A stretch of DNA of 64,000 nucleotides from Pseudomonadota bacterium (GCA_029563075.1 JAKQTN010000007.1:43811-107810); one strand, 5' to 3'; positions 11,689-21,865 are shown, counted from the first letter of the stretch. Program-made: numbers and translations. The notes: generated from the letters alone by a model not told the origin.

Positions 11689-12306
11689 ATGTACGTAGTG
11701 GCACTTACTGGCGGCATCGGCAGCGGCAAATCAGAAGCCGCTAAAATATTTGCCGAACTGGGTGTGCCGGTAACCGATGTCGACGTGATTTCGCACCAGT
11801 TGACTGCAGCCAATCAGCCGCTGGTTAAGAACATTGAAGCGAGTTTTGGCAGCGCATACATCACGCCGGAAGGCGCATTAAACCGTGCTGCCATGCGGCA
11901 ACTGGTGTTTAAGGACGATGCCGCACGTATCAGACTCAACGCTATTTTGCACCCTGCAATTTATGATGAAGCATTGAGGCAATTGCAAATACACAAGTAT
12001 GCGCCATATCAAATCCTGGTAATTCCATTGCTGTTTGAAAGCCCGCACTATTCACCGCATATCAACCGCATTTTAGTGATCGATTGCGATGAAAAAACAC
12101 AGATCGAACGTGTGCAACAGCGCAGCCAGCTATCAGACCCTGAAATTATCGACATCATCAAAGCGCAAACCCCGCGAAAAAAACGGCTGAAACTTGCTGA
12201 CGATGTGATTGAAAATAACGAAAATATTGAAAAATTGCGTGAAAAAATCCTTCTTATTCACGAAAAATACATTAATACTTGCATACTTAGCAAAACAATT
12301 TCATAA
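11689..12306 (+). CDS. coaE: Dephospho-CoA kinase
   Basis: Last step of coenzyme A synthesis. P-loop GGIGSGKS at residues 8-15, DVDVISHQL and HPAIYDEA are typical CoaE motifs. 205 residues is normal. The ATG immediately follows the pilD stop. pilD-coaE-zapD-yacG is a standard proteobacterial order. Confidence 0.94.
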   Translation: MYVVALTGGIGSGKSEAAKIFAELGVPVTDVDVISHQLTAANQPLVKNIEASFGSAYITPEGALNRAAMRQLVFKDDAARIRLNAILHPAIYDEALRQLQIHKYAPYQILVIPLLFESPHYSPHINRILVIDCDEKTQIERVQQRSQLSDPEIIDIIKAQTPRKKRLKLADDVIENNENIEKLREKILLIHEKYINTCILSKTIS

Positions 12307-12353
12307 TTCACGTCAATTTAATAATACAAGTTGGCAGACTCTATTTTTTCGAT

Positions 12354-13112
12354 ATGTCTAGCTACGAATTTCCATTTAACGAGCGTATTCGCACTCTTTT
12401 GCGACTGGAAGACCTGTTTAGCAAAATCTTGCTACACGTCGAGGCCGGGCATCAGCACAGCCATCACAGCGCGCTCATCTCGCTGCTGCAAATGCTGGAC
12501 ATCATCGACCGCGCCGACCTCAAAATGGATCTGGTGCAGGAACTGGATCGTCAACGGCTTACCATGCAGAACCTGCGCGGCAATCCGGTAATCTCCGAAA
12601 AAGTTTTAGATAACATCCTCAAAGAGATCGGCGCATGCTCTACCGCATTGCGGAGCGATAACGCTAAACTGGGCCAACACCTGCGCGAAAACGAATGGCT
12701 GATGAGCATCAAACAGCGTGCAGGCATATTGGGTGGCGTATGTCAGTTCGATTTACCTTCATATCACCACTGGCTGAATCTTGACCAGGCGCAGCGTAAA
12801 ATTGATTTTGATCGCTGGCTGAAACACCTGAGGCCCATGTATGATGCCATCAAGACCATTCTGCATATCTTGCGCGGCAGCGGAATCTCCACGAAATACC
12901 ATGTAGATAATGGATTTTTTCAGCAAATGATAGGCGGGGCGAAACCCGCGCAAATGCTAAGAATTGAAGTAAGTGACAAATACCCATGCTTTCCCGAAGT
13001 GAGCGCAAACAAATATGCCATTAACGTGCGCTTTTTTGAGCTGGATTTTGTACAAAAACCCAAGCAATGTGAGCACGAACTTGATTTCACGATGACTTTA
13101 TGTAATCTTTAA
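12354..13112 (+). CDS. zapD: Cell division protein ZapD
   Basis: Cytoplasmic FtsZ-bundling protein (DUF1342). The start YEFPFNERIRTLLRLEDLF is the family signature, followed by a mostly helical N-terminal half and a C-terminal beta region (NVRFFELDFVQKPKQC). 252 residues is normal. Sits between coaE and yacG as in most proteobacteria. Confidence 0.93.
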   Translation: MSSYEFPFNERIRTLLRLEDLFSKILLHVEAGHQHSHHSALISLLQMLDIIDRADLKMDLVQELDRQRLTMQNLRGNPVISEKVLDNILKEIGACSTALRSDNAKLGQHLRENEWLMSIKQRAGILGGVCQFDLPSYHHWLNLDQAQRKIDFDRWLKHLRPMYDAIKTILHILRGSGISTKYHVDNGFFQQMIGGAKPAQMLRIEVSDKYPCFPEVSANKYAINVRFFELDFVQKPKQCEHELDFTMTLCNL

Positions 13113-13115
13113 GCA

Positions 13116-13313
13116 ATGTCCGCAGTTACATCGCCAAAACCAAAACTAGTTGCATGCCCTAATTGCAAAAAGCAATCTGAGTACAGCCCCAGCAACCCTT
13201 TTCGGCCGTTTTGCAGCGAGCGCTGCAAGCTGATTGATTTGGGTGACTGGGCGAATGAAAACTATAAAATACCTGATAACAAGCCGCCTGAAGCGCCAGA
13301 TGAAATTAATTAA
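13116..13313 (+). CDS. yacG: DNA gyrase inhibitor YacG
   Basis: Small zinc-finger protein that binds GyrB. Four ligands are seen: C14, C17, C33 and C37 (CPNC ... FCSERC), followed by [15 protein letters not shown]. 65 residues is normal. Three bases after the zapD stop, so very likely co-transcribed. Confidence 0.94.
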   Translation: MSAVTSPKPKLVACPNCKKQSEYSPSNPFRPFCSERCKLIDLGDWANENYKIPDNKPPEAPDEIN

Positions 13314-13372
13314 TGAATTTATCTACTTTATTCCTGGTCACAGTATTAACTTAATTCCGAACCCATAACATT

Positions 13373-13801
13373 ATGAAAATTCTCAAATATTTATTTCTGG
13401 CAAGCTTGCTCGCAGCATGTGCTGCAAAAGCAGACGTAACCATCACGGATGCCTGGGTGCGCGCTAATGCGCCAGGCCAAAAAGTTGGCGCAGCTTATAT
13501 GACATTAACCAGCCCGCAGGATAGCACCCTTGTCTTCGCAGAGACTACGACGGCTGGTACAGTAGAAATTCACAGCATGAGTATGGATGATGGCGTCATG
13601 AAAATGCGCATGCTGGAAGAGTTGCCGTTAAAAGCAGGCAAGCCGGAGAAGCTTGCTCCCGGCGGGTTTCACCTGATGTTATTCGATTTGAAGAAGCCAT
13701 TGATTGCCGGTGAAAAAGTGACGTTCAGGCTATGCTTTAAAGACAAGGCCAACAAGATCACCGACCAAACCATCACGCTGCCGATTAAAGAAGCGAATTA
13801 G
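13373..13801 (+). CDS. Periplasmic copper chaperone, PCu(A)C family
   Basis: Cu(I)-binding cupredoxin-like protein that typically delivers copper for cytochrome c oxidase assembly. It has a signal peptide (about 20 residues, cleaved near AAKA-DV) and the H-M ... H-M copper site: HSMSM at about residues 61-65, MKMRML, and GGFHLML at about residue 101. No lipobox is obvious; C16 is in the signal region. Its 3' end overlaps the convergent Nudix gene by 17 bases. Confidence 0.9.
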   Translation: MKILKYLFLASLLAACAAKADVTITDAWVRANAPGQKVGAAYMTLTSPQDSTLVFAETTTAGTVEIHSMSMDDGVMKMRMLEELPLKAGKPEKLAPGGFHLMLFDLKKPLIAGEKVTFRLCFKDKANKITDQTITLPIKEAN

Positions 13802-14762
13802 CCGCAACGCCCCGCTGAATAGCGACACCCCGCGCACCGTAGGCAAGCGCGACAGGCAAGTCATTTAGCACCATGCCGCCAAGCGCATAAACAGGCAATG
13901 TCATGTTTGCGGTCATTTCAGCAAACGTTTGCCAGCCTAAAGGCTCTGCTGCCGGATGGCTGAGCGTTGATTTTACCGGCGACAATACGACAAAATCCAA
14001 ATCCAGCGCTTGCGCATGTGCCAACTCTGCTGCGTTGTGGCATGATGCCGCCACGATCAATCCCGCGGGTTTCGTTTTCAGCATCAGCAACGCGTGACTC
14101 GGCAAATGCACTCCATGTGCACCCAACTCGCGCGCCAACCCGATGTCCTGGCTTATCAACACTTTCGCTGCATAAGGTTTTGCCAGATCGATGACCTGCG
14201 CAGAAAATTTCATGAACGCGTCTTTTGAAAGATGTTTTTCACGTACTTGAATAAGCTTCAGGCCACGCGCCAGTTGATCTTCAAGCATGGCAAAAAAAGC
14301 CTGCTCGCCCAATTCGGCCAGATTACTGATGACATAAACCGGCGGCAGCGCCAGCGCTTTCAAAATCGGCGCATTGGCAGGCAAAACAGGAGAAACCGTG
14401 ATATTTTCCGCATTTTGCCAGCTTAATCCCTGATTTTCTCGCGGCGCCAATTCGCCGTCCCAGCTGTTTACAAAATAAAAATGCAATAGCACGGTTTTTG
14501 CTGGTGAATCATGGGTTTCAGGATAATCAAAACGGCGAATCAGCCATTGTTGTGTAGAAGTCGGCTTAATGCCCAGCTCTTCACCCAGTTCGCGCGTCAG
14601 TGCGTGCTCCGGCGTTTCTCCCGCTTCTATTTTTCCGCCCGGAAACTCCCACCAACCGGCCCAGCCCTTGCCGTGCGGGCGGCTCGCCAGCAAGAACTCG
14701 CTTTGCCCGGCATGGTTTTTACGCTGCAGAATAGCAACAGCCACATGCGTGACCTTACTCAT
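13785..14762 (-). CDS. Nudix hydrolase fused to a ThiE-like domain
   Basis: Two-domain protein. Residues 1-130 are a MutT-type Nudix domain with a full Nudix box (GGKIEAGETPEHALTREL and EELGI) that would sanitise oxidised nucleotides such as 8-oxo-dGTP. Residues about 140-325 are a TIM-barrel resembling thiamine phosphate synthase/TenI (LIQVREKHLSKDAF, ISQDIGLARELGAHGVHLPS, ALGGMVLNDL). This fusion is known in beta- and gammaproteobacteria; the role of the ThiE-like half is not settled. The start overlaps the DUF815 gene by eight bases. Confidence 0.9.
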   Translation of the reverse strand: MSKVTHVAVAILQRKNHAGQSEFLLASRPHGKGWAGWWEFPGGKIEAGETPEHALTRELGEELGIKPTSTQQWLIRRFDYPETHDSPAKTVLLHFYFVNSWDGELAPRENQGLSWQNAENITVSPVLPANAPILKALALPPVYVISNLAELGEQAFFAMLEDQLARGLKLIQVREKHLSKDAFMKFSAQVIDLAKPYAAKVLISQDIGLARELGAHGVHLPSHALLMLKTKPAGLIVAASCHNAAELAHAQALDLDFVVLSPVKSTLSHPAAEPLGWQTFAEMTANMTLPVYALGGMVLNDLPVALAYGARGVAIQRGVAANSLL

Positions 14763-15615
14763 TTAGTTTGCGTTTTCCGGCATAATCCCTGGCAAACTGA
14801 TAGGCAACACGCCCGCTGCGCATGCCGCGCGTATGCGAAAATACAAGCGCAGCCTGCTTTGCAGCCTCATCCCAAGGCACGTGAAACGATTTTAGCCAGC
14901 TCTCGGCAATCGCCAGATATTCATCCTGATCAAACACATAGAATGACAGCCACAGACCAAACCGCTCGGCAAGTGCCACCTTCTCATCCATCGTTTCGTT
15001 GGGGCGAATTTCGCCATCGGCCTGCTTAAATGCCAAATTATCCGTCATCATCTCTGGCATCAGGTTTTTGCGGTTTGAGGTCGCGTACACCAGCACATTG
15101 TCTGATGTATGCGCAATCGAACCATCCAGCACAACCTTCAGTGCTTTATAGCCCGCATCGTTGGCCTCGAATGTCAGGTCATCGCAAAAAATAATAAATT
15201 TTTCCGGCCGGTTGCGTATCAAACTCACAATTTCTGCCAAATGAATCAAATCGTGCTTCTCAACCTCAATCAACCGTAAACCCTGGCTGGAATACTCTGT
15301 GAGCAAAGCCTTGATCAGCGACGACTTTCCAGTACCGCGCGCACCCGTCAGCAGCACATTGTTAGCAGGCAATCCCTGCAGAAACTGACGCGTGTTACGC
15401 ACAATTTCAGCTTTTTGCACATCGACAAAATGAATATTTTCAAGCCGGATCACATGCGGATGGAGAATAGCCTGCAAGGCGCCTTTGTTGTTCTGCATCG
15501 TCCAGCGCCAAGCGCTGGCAGACCAGTCTATAGGCACAGCATTGGCTGACAGCAAGGTTTCCAGCTTATTGATCAAGCCTTCAGCGCGGGCAATCAAACT
15601 GTCTAACTTTTCCAT
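14755..15615 (-). CDS. DUF815 family ATP-binding protein
   Basis: AAA-type ATPase with Walker A LLTGARGTGKSSLIK (about residues 92-106) and Walker B FIIFCDDLTFE. The WRWTMQN and HPHVIRLENI regions are typical of DUF815. Cellular role unknown. ATG overlaps the argJ stop (TGATG) and its end overlaps the Nudix gene, so the run cysS-argJ-DUF815-Nudix is translationally linked. Confidence 0.88.
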   Translation of the reverse strand: MEKLDSLIARAEGLINKLETLLSANAVPIDWSASAWRWTMQNNKGALQAILHPHVIRLENIHFVDVQKAEIVRNTRQFLQGLPANNVLLTGARGTGKSSLIKALLTEYSSQGLRLIEVEKHDLIHLAEIVSLIRNRPEKFIIFCDDLTFEANDAGYKALKVVLDGSIAHTSDNVLVYATSNRKNLMPEMMTDNLAFKQADGEIRPNETMDEKVALAERFGLWLSFYVFDQDEYLAIAESWLKSFHVPWDEAAKQAALVFSHTRGMRSGRVAYQFARDYAGKRKLNE

Positions 15616-16841
15616 CAGGAACGGTAATCTGCGTTGATTTTCACATAATCATAAGAGAAATCGCAGGTCCAGATCGTGATGTTTTCGTTGCCGCGATTCA
15701 AAACCACACGTACCAGAATGTCAGATTCTTTCATAATCGCCGCACCTTGCTCCTCAAGGTAACTGGCCGCTCTGCCGCCCTTTTCGGCCACCAGCACATC
15801 GCCCAGATACAGTTGCAGATTGTCGACATCCAGGTCATCAATGCCCGCGTAGCCAATCGCCGCCAAAATGCGGCCCAGATTTGGGTCAGAAGCAAAAAAA
15901 GCGGTTTTAATCAGCGGCGAATGCGCTATCGCATATGCAACCTTACGACATTCAGCCTCGTTCTTACCGCCTTCCACTGTCACGGTCATGAACTTGGTCG
16001 CGCCTTCGCCATCACGCACAATCGCCTGCGCCAACTCAATGGCAACTTCGGTTAACGCGTCGCGAATTGCAGCAAAGTTATAGCTATTTTCTGAAATTTC
16101 TACGTTTCCTGCCTGATTGGTCGCCATCAGAATCAGGCTGTCGTTGGTCGAAGTATCGCCATCCACGGTGATGCAATTAAACGATTTATTTACTACATAT
16201 TGGATGATGCTTTCCAAGGCATTTTGACTCACCGCAGCATCGGTCGAAATGTAACCCAGCATGGTCGCCATATTAGGGTGAATCATGCCACTGCCTTTGC
16301 TGATGCCGGTGATCGTCACTATTTTACCATCCAACTGAATCTGCCGCGATGCGCCTTTAGCAACAATATCCGTCGTCATAATCGCTTCAGCTGCATTCAG
16401 CCAGTTGTCTTCTTTCAGGTTCTCAATCGCAGCCGGTAAACCCGCGATGACCTTATCCACCGGTAAAGACTCCAGAATAACACCCGTTGAAAACGGCAGC
16501 ACCTGATTGGCGTTGATATTCATTAAGTTACCCAAGGCTTCACAGCTTTGTCTGGCGCGATTCAAGCCATCCTCACCCGTGCCCGCATTTGCGCATCCTG
16601 TATTCACCAGCAAAGCGCGAATGCCTTTTTTCGCAGCCAGATACTCTTTACAAAGCACAACTGGCGCAGCGCAAAACCTGTTTTTGGTGAACACGCCCGC
16701 GACGCGGCTGCCTTCAGCCAACATCATCACCAGCACGTCTTTACGGTCCGGCTTGCGCACATGGGCTTTGGCAAAGCCTAATTTAACGCCTCTGACAGGC
16801 AATAGGGACGCGGCTTCCGGGGCATTCAATTTAACAGGCAT
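15615..16841 (-). CDS. argJ: Ornithine acetyltransferase / N-acetylglutamate synthase
   Basis: Recycles the acetyl group in arginine biosynthesis. The proprotein cleaves itself before T193 in [14 protein letters not shown] (T193 is the nucleophile of the mature beta chain); [13 protein letters not shown] and [11 protein letters not shown] are also conserved. 408 residues is normal. Follows cysS by 27 bases and overlaps the DUF815 gene. Confidence 0.95.
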   Translation of the reverse strand: MPVKLNAPEAASLLPVRGVKLGFAKAHVRKPDRKDVLVMMLAEGSRVAGVFTKNRFCAAPVVLCKEYLAAKKGIRALLVNTGCANAGTGEDGLNRARQSCEALGNLMNINANQVLPFSTGVILESLPVDKVIAGLPAAIENLKEDNWLNAAEAIMTTDIVAKGASRQIQLDGKIVTITGISKGSGMIHPNMATMLGYISTDAAVSQNALESIIQYVVNKSFNCITVDGDTSTNDSLILMATNQAGNVEISENSYNFAAIRDALTEVAIELAQAIVRDGEGATKFMTVTVEGGKNEAECRKVAYAIAHSPLIKTAFFASDPNLGRILAAIGYAGIDDLDVDNLQLYLGDVLVAEKGGRAASYLEEQGAAIMKESDILVRVVLNRGNENITIWTCDFSYDYVKINADYRS

Positions 16842-16868
16842 AACTTAATTCCTAATCTCATTTTAAAT

Positions 16869-18236
16869 CTAAGCGCGACGCCAAGTCGTGCCTTGTGGCG
16901 TATCTTCCAATAAAACTCCTACCCCTGCCAAGTGACCTCTAATTCTGTCCGCTTCGGCAAAATCTTTTATTTTTCTAGCATGCAATCTAGCATCAATAAA
17001 ACTCTCAATTTCCTCGGGAGTAATGCTACCCAGCTGAGCGCCAGATTGACGGAACTCTATTGGATCACTTTCTAAAAGACCTAATAATTTACCAAGATAT
17101 TTGAGCATTCCAGCATAATATGGGTCACTAGTTCGATTTAATTCTGAAGCTATTTCGAACAGCACCGCAACAGCTTCAGGTGTATTGAAATCATCATCCA
17201 TTGCCGCTTTGAATCGAGCTGGAAAAGGATCATTCCAGTTATGTTGATAGGCCATAGGCAAATCTCTGAATGATGTGTAAAGTCGGGTGAGCGATGCCTT
17301 GGCATCATCTAAGTGTTTGTCTGAATAATTAAGCGGGCTGCGGTAATGCGCACGCAGAATGAAAAAGCGCACCACTTCGGCATCATACTTTTTCAGCACT
17401 TCGCGAATAGTGAAGAAGTTGCCGAGCGATTTGGACATCTTCTCGTCATCCACACGCACAAAACCGTTGTGCATCCAGTAGCTCGCCATGGTGCAATTAT
17501 GCGCAGCTTCGCTCTGTGCAATTTCATTCTCGTGATGCGGAAACTGCAGATCCTGTCCGCCACCGTGAATATCAAAGTGTTCGCCCAAGTGCTTCTCGCT
17601 CATTACCGAACATTCGATATGCCAGCCAGGGCGCCCCTTGCCCCAGGGAGAATCCCAGCTTGGCTCATGCGGCTTTACCGCCTTCCATAGCACAAAATCC
17701 ATCGGGTCTTTTTTGAACGTATCAACTTCTACGCGCTCGCCTGCGCGTAAGTCTTCGAGCGATTTGCCTGAGAGTTTGCCGTAGTCGTTAAAGCTGCGTA
17801 CGCTGTAGAACACATCACCATTGGCGGCCAGATAAGCGTGGCCTTTTTCAATCAATTTAGAAATCATGCCAATCATGCCGTCGATATGCGCCGTGGCTCG
17901 CGGCTCAATGTCCGGCCGAATGATGCCGAGCTTGGCGGAGTCCTCATCCATCGCATCAATAAAACGCTGCGTTAGATCGCCGATAGTTTCGTTATTTTCA
18001 TTAGCGCGTTTGATGATTTTATCGTCAATATCTGTGATATTGCGCACATAAGTCACATCGAATCCGGATACGCGAAACCAGCGCGACACCATATCGAACA
18101 CCACCATCACGCGGGCATGGCCCAAGTGGCAAAAATCATACACTGTCATGCCGCACACATACATGCGGACTTTGCCTGCTTCGATTGGGGTAAAAGTTTG
18201 CTTTTCGCGGAAGAGGGAGTTGTAAATTTTTAACAT
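16869..18236 (-). CDS. cysS: Cysteinyl-tRNA synthetase
   Basis: Class I synthetase charging tRNA-Cys. The zinc cysteine and HIGH-like motif are in [16 protein letters not shown], the other zinc residues in WHIECSVM and [14 protein letters not shown], and [10 protein letters not shown] is the KMSKS loop. The ATG at 18236 gives [13 protein letters not shown], the family N-terminus; a TTG ten codons upstream would add only unconserved residues. A TATAAT on the minus strand ends only a few bases before this ATG, so the leader may be very short. Confidence 0.94.
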   Translation of the reverse strand: MLKIYNSLFREKQTFTPIEAGKVRMYVCGMTVYDFCHLGHARVMVVFDMVSRWFRVSGFDVTYVRNITDIDDKIIKRANENNETIGDLTQRFIDAMDEDSAKLGIIRPDIEPRATAHIDGMIGMISKLIEKGHAYLAANGDVFYSVRSFNDYGKLSGKSLEDLRAGERVEVDTFKKDPMDFVLWKAVKPHEPSWDSPWGKGRPGWHIECSVMSEKHLGEHFDIHGGGQDLQFPHHENEIAQSEAAHNCTMASYWMHNGFVRVDDEKMSKSLGNFFTIREVLKKYDAEVVRFFILRAHYRSPLNYSDKHLDDAKASLTRLYTSFRDLPMAYQHNWNDPFPARFKAAMDDDFNTPEAVAVLFEIASELNRTSDPYYAGMLKYLGKLLGLLESDPIEFRQSGAQLGSITPEEIESFIDARLHARKIKDFAEADRIRGHLAGVGVLLEDTPQGTTWRRA

Positions 18237-18300
18237 TTGCGAATTATAAAGCTTTAATACGAACAAAATTGATTAAAAAATGTAATTTATAGCCTTAATG

Positions 18301-18316
18301 CCAATAGAGCTATTGG
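18301..18316. promoter_or_regulatory. Inverted repeat in the cysS / TPR-gene divergent space
   Basis: CCAATAG-AG-CTATTGG is a perfect seven-base inverted repeat with a two-base centre, lying between two divergent genes. It has no following T-run, so it is not a terminator; it could be an operator. No known regulator is assigned. Confidence 0.3.
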
Positions 18317-18374
18317 ATGTTAGCTATGCAATTGATAGAATGGCGTTTTTACTAACGCGCTTGAGTATACCATA

Positions 18375-19430
18375 ATGATAATTCGCAACACTTTACTCTC
18401 AAAAATACTAATTAAAATATTGTTAGTTTTATCTTTTGCCGGCTCCTTAACTTTTACTTGCTCAGTTGCATTTGCCAACGAACTCAAAGACATTTCAGCG
18501 CTGGCCGAAAGCGGTCAGCAAGCTGCCGCGCTGGAGCGCATTAATACTTACTTGGCAGCCAACCCGCGCGATGCGCAGGCGATGTTCATGAAGGGCATCA
18601 TTTTAGCCGAGAGCGGCAAACGTGATGACGCGATTAAGTCATTCACTGATTTGACTGAAAAATATCCTAACCTGCCGGAACCATATAATAATCTTGCGGT
18701 TTTGTACGCCGATGCCGGCCAATACGATAAAGCCAAAAAAGCGCTGGAAACCGCAATTAAAACTCACCCAAGCTACGCAACCGCACATGAAAATCTGGGC
18801 GATATTTATGCGCGCATGGCTTCTGAGGCTTATGACAAGGCGCTGCAACTTGATAACGGCAATGCGCGCGCGCAAAGCAAATTATCGATGATTAAAGACC
18901 TGTTTGGCACCGGCAATAAAACCGCACTTGCTGCAAAGTCAAATGATGCCAAGACAGACACGAGCAAACCAACCAAAACCGGCACATTGCCGATTCGCCC
19001 AGCGGATAAAAAAATTGAGGCCGTTAAACCAGTTGCTGACCTTAAACCAGTCAACGACGTTAAGCCAGCCGCCGATGCTGGGGCAATTGAAGAACAAAAT
19101 ATCACCGATGCGGTAAACAATTGGGCGAAAGCATGGTCTAGCAAGGACTTGGAAAAATATTTTGCCAGTTATGCCGATAGCTTTAAACCAGCCAAAGGTG
19201 AAAGCCGTAAAGCCTGGGAGCAAACTCGGCGCGAACGCATCAGCAAACCGACAAGCATCAATGTTGAACTGGCAAACCAGAAAATAGTGATGGATGGCAG
19301 CGACAACGCAAAAGTGACTTTTAAGCAGACCTATGTTGCAAATGGCAAACCCATTCGTACAAATAAAACATTGATGCTTAAAAAGACGAATGGCGTTTGG
19401 TTAATTGATCAAGAAATTGCATTGAATTGA
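18375..19430 (+). CDS. Secreted TPR protein with NTF2-like C-terminal domain
   Basis: Signal sequence or anchor at residues 1-36 (ILLVLSFAGSLTFTC ... AFA), then at least three tetratricopeptide repeats (about 40-165), a Lys/Pro/Asp-rich linker with VKPVADLKPVNDVKPAAD repeats, and a C-terminal domain (about 245-351) with WAKAWSSKDLEKYFASYAD and KTNGVWLIDQE. That last domain resembles the NTF2/SnoaL-like domain attached to L,D-transpeptidases. The next gene is such a transpeptidase and carries a similar domain, so the two probably work together in the cell envelope. Confidence 0.8.
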   Translation: MIIRNTLLSKILIKILLVLSFAGSLTFTCSVAFANELKDISALAESGQQAAALERINTYLAANPRDAQAMFMKGIILAESGKRDDAIKSFTDLTEKYPNLPEPYNNLAVLYADAGQYDKAKKALETAIKTHPSYATAHENLGDIYARMASEAYDKALQLDNGNARAQSKLSMIKDLFGTGNKTALAAKSNDAKTDTSKPTKTGTLPIRPADKKIEAVKPVADLKPVNDVKPAADAGAIEEQNITDAVNNWAKAWSSKDLEKYFASYADSFKPAKGESRKAWEQTRRERISKPTSINVELANQKIVMDGSDNAKVTFKQTYVANGKPIRTNKTLMLKKTNGVWLIDQEIALN

Positions 19431-19459
19431 TTTTTTACTAAAATGAACTAAAGATTGAA

Positions 19460-20728
19460 ATGTTTTTAACTCAAAAAGTTAAGTTTCTAAAAGTCATTTT
19501 TGTAGTGGCATGTGTCGTATTGCCCTGGAACGCCACGGCTGTTAATCACGGCAGCTTGGTAGACCAGTTGCTTAACAATAAATTTGGGAGGAATCTCGTC
19601 GAGAGCCTGCTGGTAAAAAGCCTGCTGGAAATCACCCAAGGTAAAACCAGGCAAGCGCTCAACACGGTGAACGATCTCATTCGCACTGCACCTAACTTCA
19701 AGCTGGCCTACCTTATACGCGGCGACCTGCTTGCTTCGCAAGGGCGCGCACTGGCAACAATAGGCGATTCCAGCGCAGTCATCCCGGACAGCACTACCAG
19801 CAGCGAAGAAATTAAAGGCTTAAGGGATGAAGCCCGCACCCGTATTGAATACTATTTGTCTGAAAAGAAAACATCACAGCAACCTAACCTGCTTGTTAAA
19901 TTGAGCGATGAACAAGAGCATTTGATTGTTGTAGACACGGCCAAGTCACGCCTGTTTTTATACAAAAAGGTGGATGGCGCTTTACAATATGCCGCTGATT
20001 ATTATGTCACTGTCGGCAAGAATGGCGTCGGCAAACAAGTCCAGGGAGACAAGCGCACGCCGCTGGGCGTTTACTTTGCAGGGCAAAAGCTTACCCAGCC
20101 ATTAGCGGACATGTATGGTGACGCCGCGTATCCGCTGAATTACCCAAATGAACTGGATAAGCATCAGAACAAAAATGGCTATGGCATCTGGCTGCACGGC
20201 ACCCCCACAAACACTTATAGCCGCCCGCCACGTGCCAGCGATGGCTGCGTAGTGCTAAGCAACCCCGACCTGGAAGCTTTACAGCCAATTTTACAGTCTG
20301 GCAAAACACCTGTGATTATTGCGAATAATCTGGAATGGGTATACAGCAGCAAATCCAACGAAAAATTGGAAGAGCAAAAAGCCAGAATGCAGGCCCTGCA
20401 AAAAACTATAGAAGACTGGCGTCAGGATTGGGCTTCGCAAAACACTGACGAATACTTGGGCCATTATTCTAAAAAGTTTTTTTATAGCGATGGCGGTTTT
20501 AACAAATGGGCAGAGTACAAACGCAGCATTCAAACAGCCAAATCCAAGGTATCGATTCGGCTTGAAGACATCAGCATGTTTGGCTATCCAGATTCTGAAC
20601 AACCTATTATCGTGGTTAATTTCGAGCAGGATTTTAAAAGTTCATCCTTGCAAAATAAAATGCGCAAACGCCAATACTGGGTGAATGAGGATAATCAATG
20701 GAAAATAATTTATGAAGGCGCTGGCTGA
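19460..20728 (+). CDS. L,D-transpeptidase (YkuD) with NTF2-like C-terminal domain
   Basis: Periplasmic enzyme that makes 3-3 crosslinks in peptidoglycan or attaches proteins to it. Signal peptide (about 1-27), a short helical-repeat region (about 40-130), and a YkuD domain (about 155-300) with GKQVQGDKRTPLGVY and the active site around HGTP...RASDGCVVLSN, where the catalytic Cys follows DG in place of the more usual HG. C-terminal domain about 315-422 (WRQDWASQNTDEYLGHYS) resembles that of the preceding TPR protein. Its stop overlaps the start of the next gene. Confidence 0.85.
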   Translation: MFLTQKVKFLKVIFVVACVVLPWNATAVNHGSLVDQLLNNKFGRNLVESLLVKSLLEITQGKTRQALNTVNDLIRTAPNFKLAYLIRGDLLASQGRALATIGDSSAVIPDSTTSSEEIKGLRDEARTRIEYYLSEKKTSQQPNLLVKLSDEQEHLIVVDTAKSRLFLYKKVDGALQYAADYYVTVGKNGVGKQVQGDKRTPLGVYFAGQKLTQPLADMYGDAAYPLNYPNELDKHQNKNGYGIWLHGTPTNTYSRPPRASDGCVVLSNPDLEALQPILQSGKTPVIIANNLEWVYSSKSNEKLEEQKARMQALQKTIEDWRQDWASQNTDEYLGHYSKKFFYSDGGFNKWAEYKRSIQTAKSKVSIRLEDISMFGYPDSEQPIIVVNFEQDFKSSSLQNKMRKRQYWVNEDNQWKIIYEGAG

Positions 20729-21303
20729 TGCAAAACATTAAGCTTTATCTTTTTGGTGTATTACTAGCCTGCACAGCCAGTATCCATGCGGCTCCCAGCG
20801 TTGAGTTTCAAACCTCCCAAGGCAATTTCACGGTTGAGCTATACCCAGAAAAAGCGCCTAAGACTGTCGCCAATTTTTTGCAGTATGTGAAAGATGGCTT
20901 TTACGAAAACACCATTTTTCATCGTGTCATTAACCGCTTTATGATTCAAGGCGGCGGCTTTGAACGCGATTTAACCGAGAAAAACACACGTGCGCCCATT
21001 GCCAACGAATCCAATAACGGCTTATTGAACGAAACCGGCACCATTGCCATGGCACGCACGGCCGATCCTGACTCCGCAACTGCACAGTTTTTTGTAAATC
21101 TGGCTGACAATCAATTCCTAAACTATACCAGCCCCGATCCAGATCAGATCGGTTATTGCGTATTTGGCAAGGTCACCAGCGGGTTTGACGTAGTGCAGAA
21201 GATTGGCCTTAGCCCCACAACCAGCATGGGCAGAAACGCCGACGTGCCGATTAGACCCATCATCATCAAAAGCGTAAAACTGCTTGCTGAAGTAGCCAAG
21301 TAG
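20728..21303 (+). CDS. Periplasmic cyclophilin-type peptidyl-prolyl isomerase
   Basis: Cyclophilin that speeds proline isomerisation in folding. Signal peptide of about 21 residues (cleavage after SIHA), then the core with [35 protein letters not shown] and the catalytic arginine in FHRV. The ATG overlaps the transpeptidase stop (TGATG). With the cytoplasmic paralogue immediately downstream it forms an exported/cytoplasmic pair. The signal-peptide region contains a diverged copy of a short repeat also found elsewhere in the window. Confidence 0.92.
   Translation: MQNIKLYLFGVLLACTASIHAAPSVEFQTSQGNFTVELYPEKAPKTVANFLQYVKDGFYENTIFHRVINRFMIQGGGFERDLTEKNTRAPIANESNNGLLNETGTIAMARTADPDSATAQFFVNLADNQFLNYTSPDPDQIGYCVFGKVTSGFDVVQKIGLSPTTSMGRNADVPIRPIIIKSVKLLAEVAK
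20776..20799 (+). repeat. Diverged copy of 24-25 base dispersed motif (inside cyclophilin gene)
   Basis: Matches the motif AAGCCAATATCCATGCGCCT... at 31977-32001 in 21 of 24 positions, starting at its second base. It encodes the end of the signal peptide (ASIHAAPS). Being diverged and coding, this copy could also be coincidence; the exact copies are at 36250, 31971 and 47474. Confidence 0.4.
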
Positions 21304-21354
21304 CTTTCGCTTTCAATTTATTTTTTTAACAATTTATTTCTTTAAGGATTTACC

Positions 21355-21846
21355 GTGGTTAAACTCTCTACCAATTTTGGCGACATCACACTTGAACTTA
21401 ACGCAGAAAAAGCGCCCACTACCGTGGCTAATTTTTTGAAATATGTCGAAAAAGGATTTTATGACGGCGTGATTTTTCATCGCGTGATTGACGGCTTTAT
21501 GATTCAGGGTGGTGGCTTTGATATCAATATGAAGCAGAAAGCCACCGATGCCGAGATCAAGAATGAAGCGGATAACGGCTTAGGCAACGAGGCCTACACC
21601 ATCGCGATGGCACGCACATCCATCCCGGATTCAGCAAGTAGCCAGTTTTTTATCAACGTTGCCGACAACGATTTCCTTAACCATACCGCGCCGACATCAA
21701 GCGGCTGGGGCTACTGCGTATTTGGCAAAGTGGTCGAAGGCATGGACGTTGTAGATAAAATTAAAGGCGTAAAAACCACCAGCAAAGGGGGGCATCGCGA
21801 TGTGCCGGTTGATCCTGTAATCATAGAAAAAGCCAGCGTCATCTAA
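21355..21846 (+). CDS. ppiB: Cytoplasmic cyclophilin-type peptidyl-prolyl isomerase
   Basis: Single-domain cyclophilin of 163 residues without signal peptide. [34 protein letters not shown] and [10 protein letters not shown] are the family motifs. The start is GTG, supported by a good SD (AAGGA) eight bases upstream. Adjacent to an exported paralogue and followed 19 bases later by lpxH, as in several betaproteobacteria. Confidence 0.94.
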   Translation: MVKLSTNFGDITLELNAEKAPTTVANFLKYVEKGFYDGVIFHRVIDGFMIQGGGFDINMKQKATDAEIKNEADNGLGNEAYTIAMARTSIPDSASSQFFINVADNDFLNHTAPTSSGWGYCVFGKVVEGMDVVDKIKGVKTTSKGGHRDVPVDPVIIEKASVI

Positions 21847-21865
21847 ACATTCATCCATTATTCAC

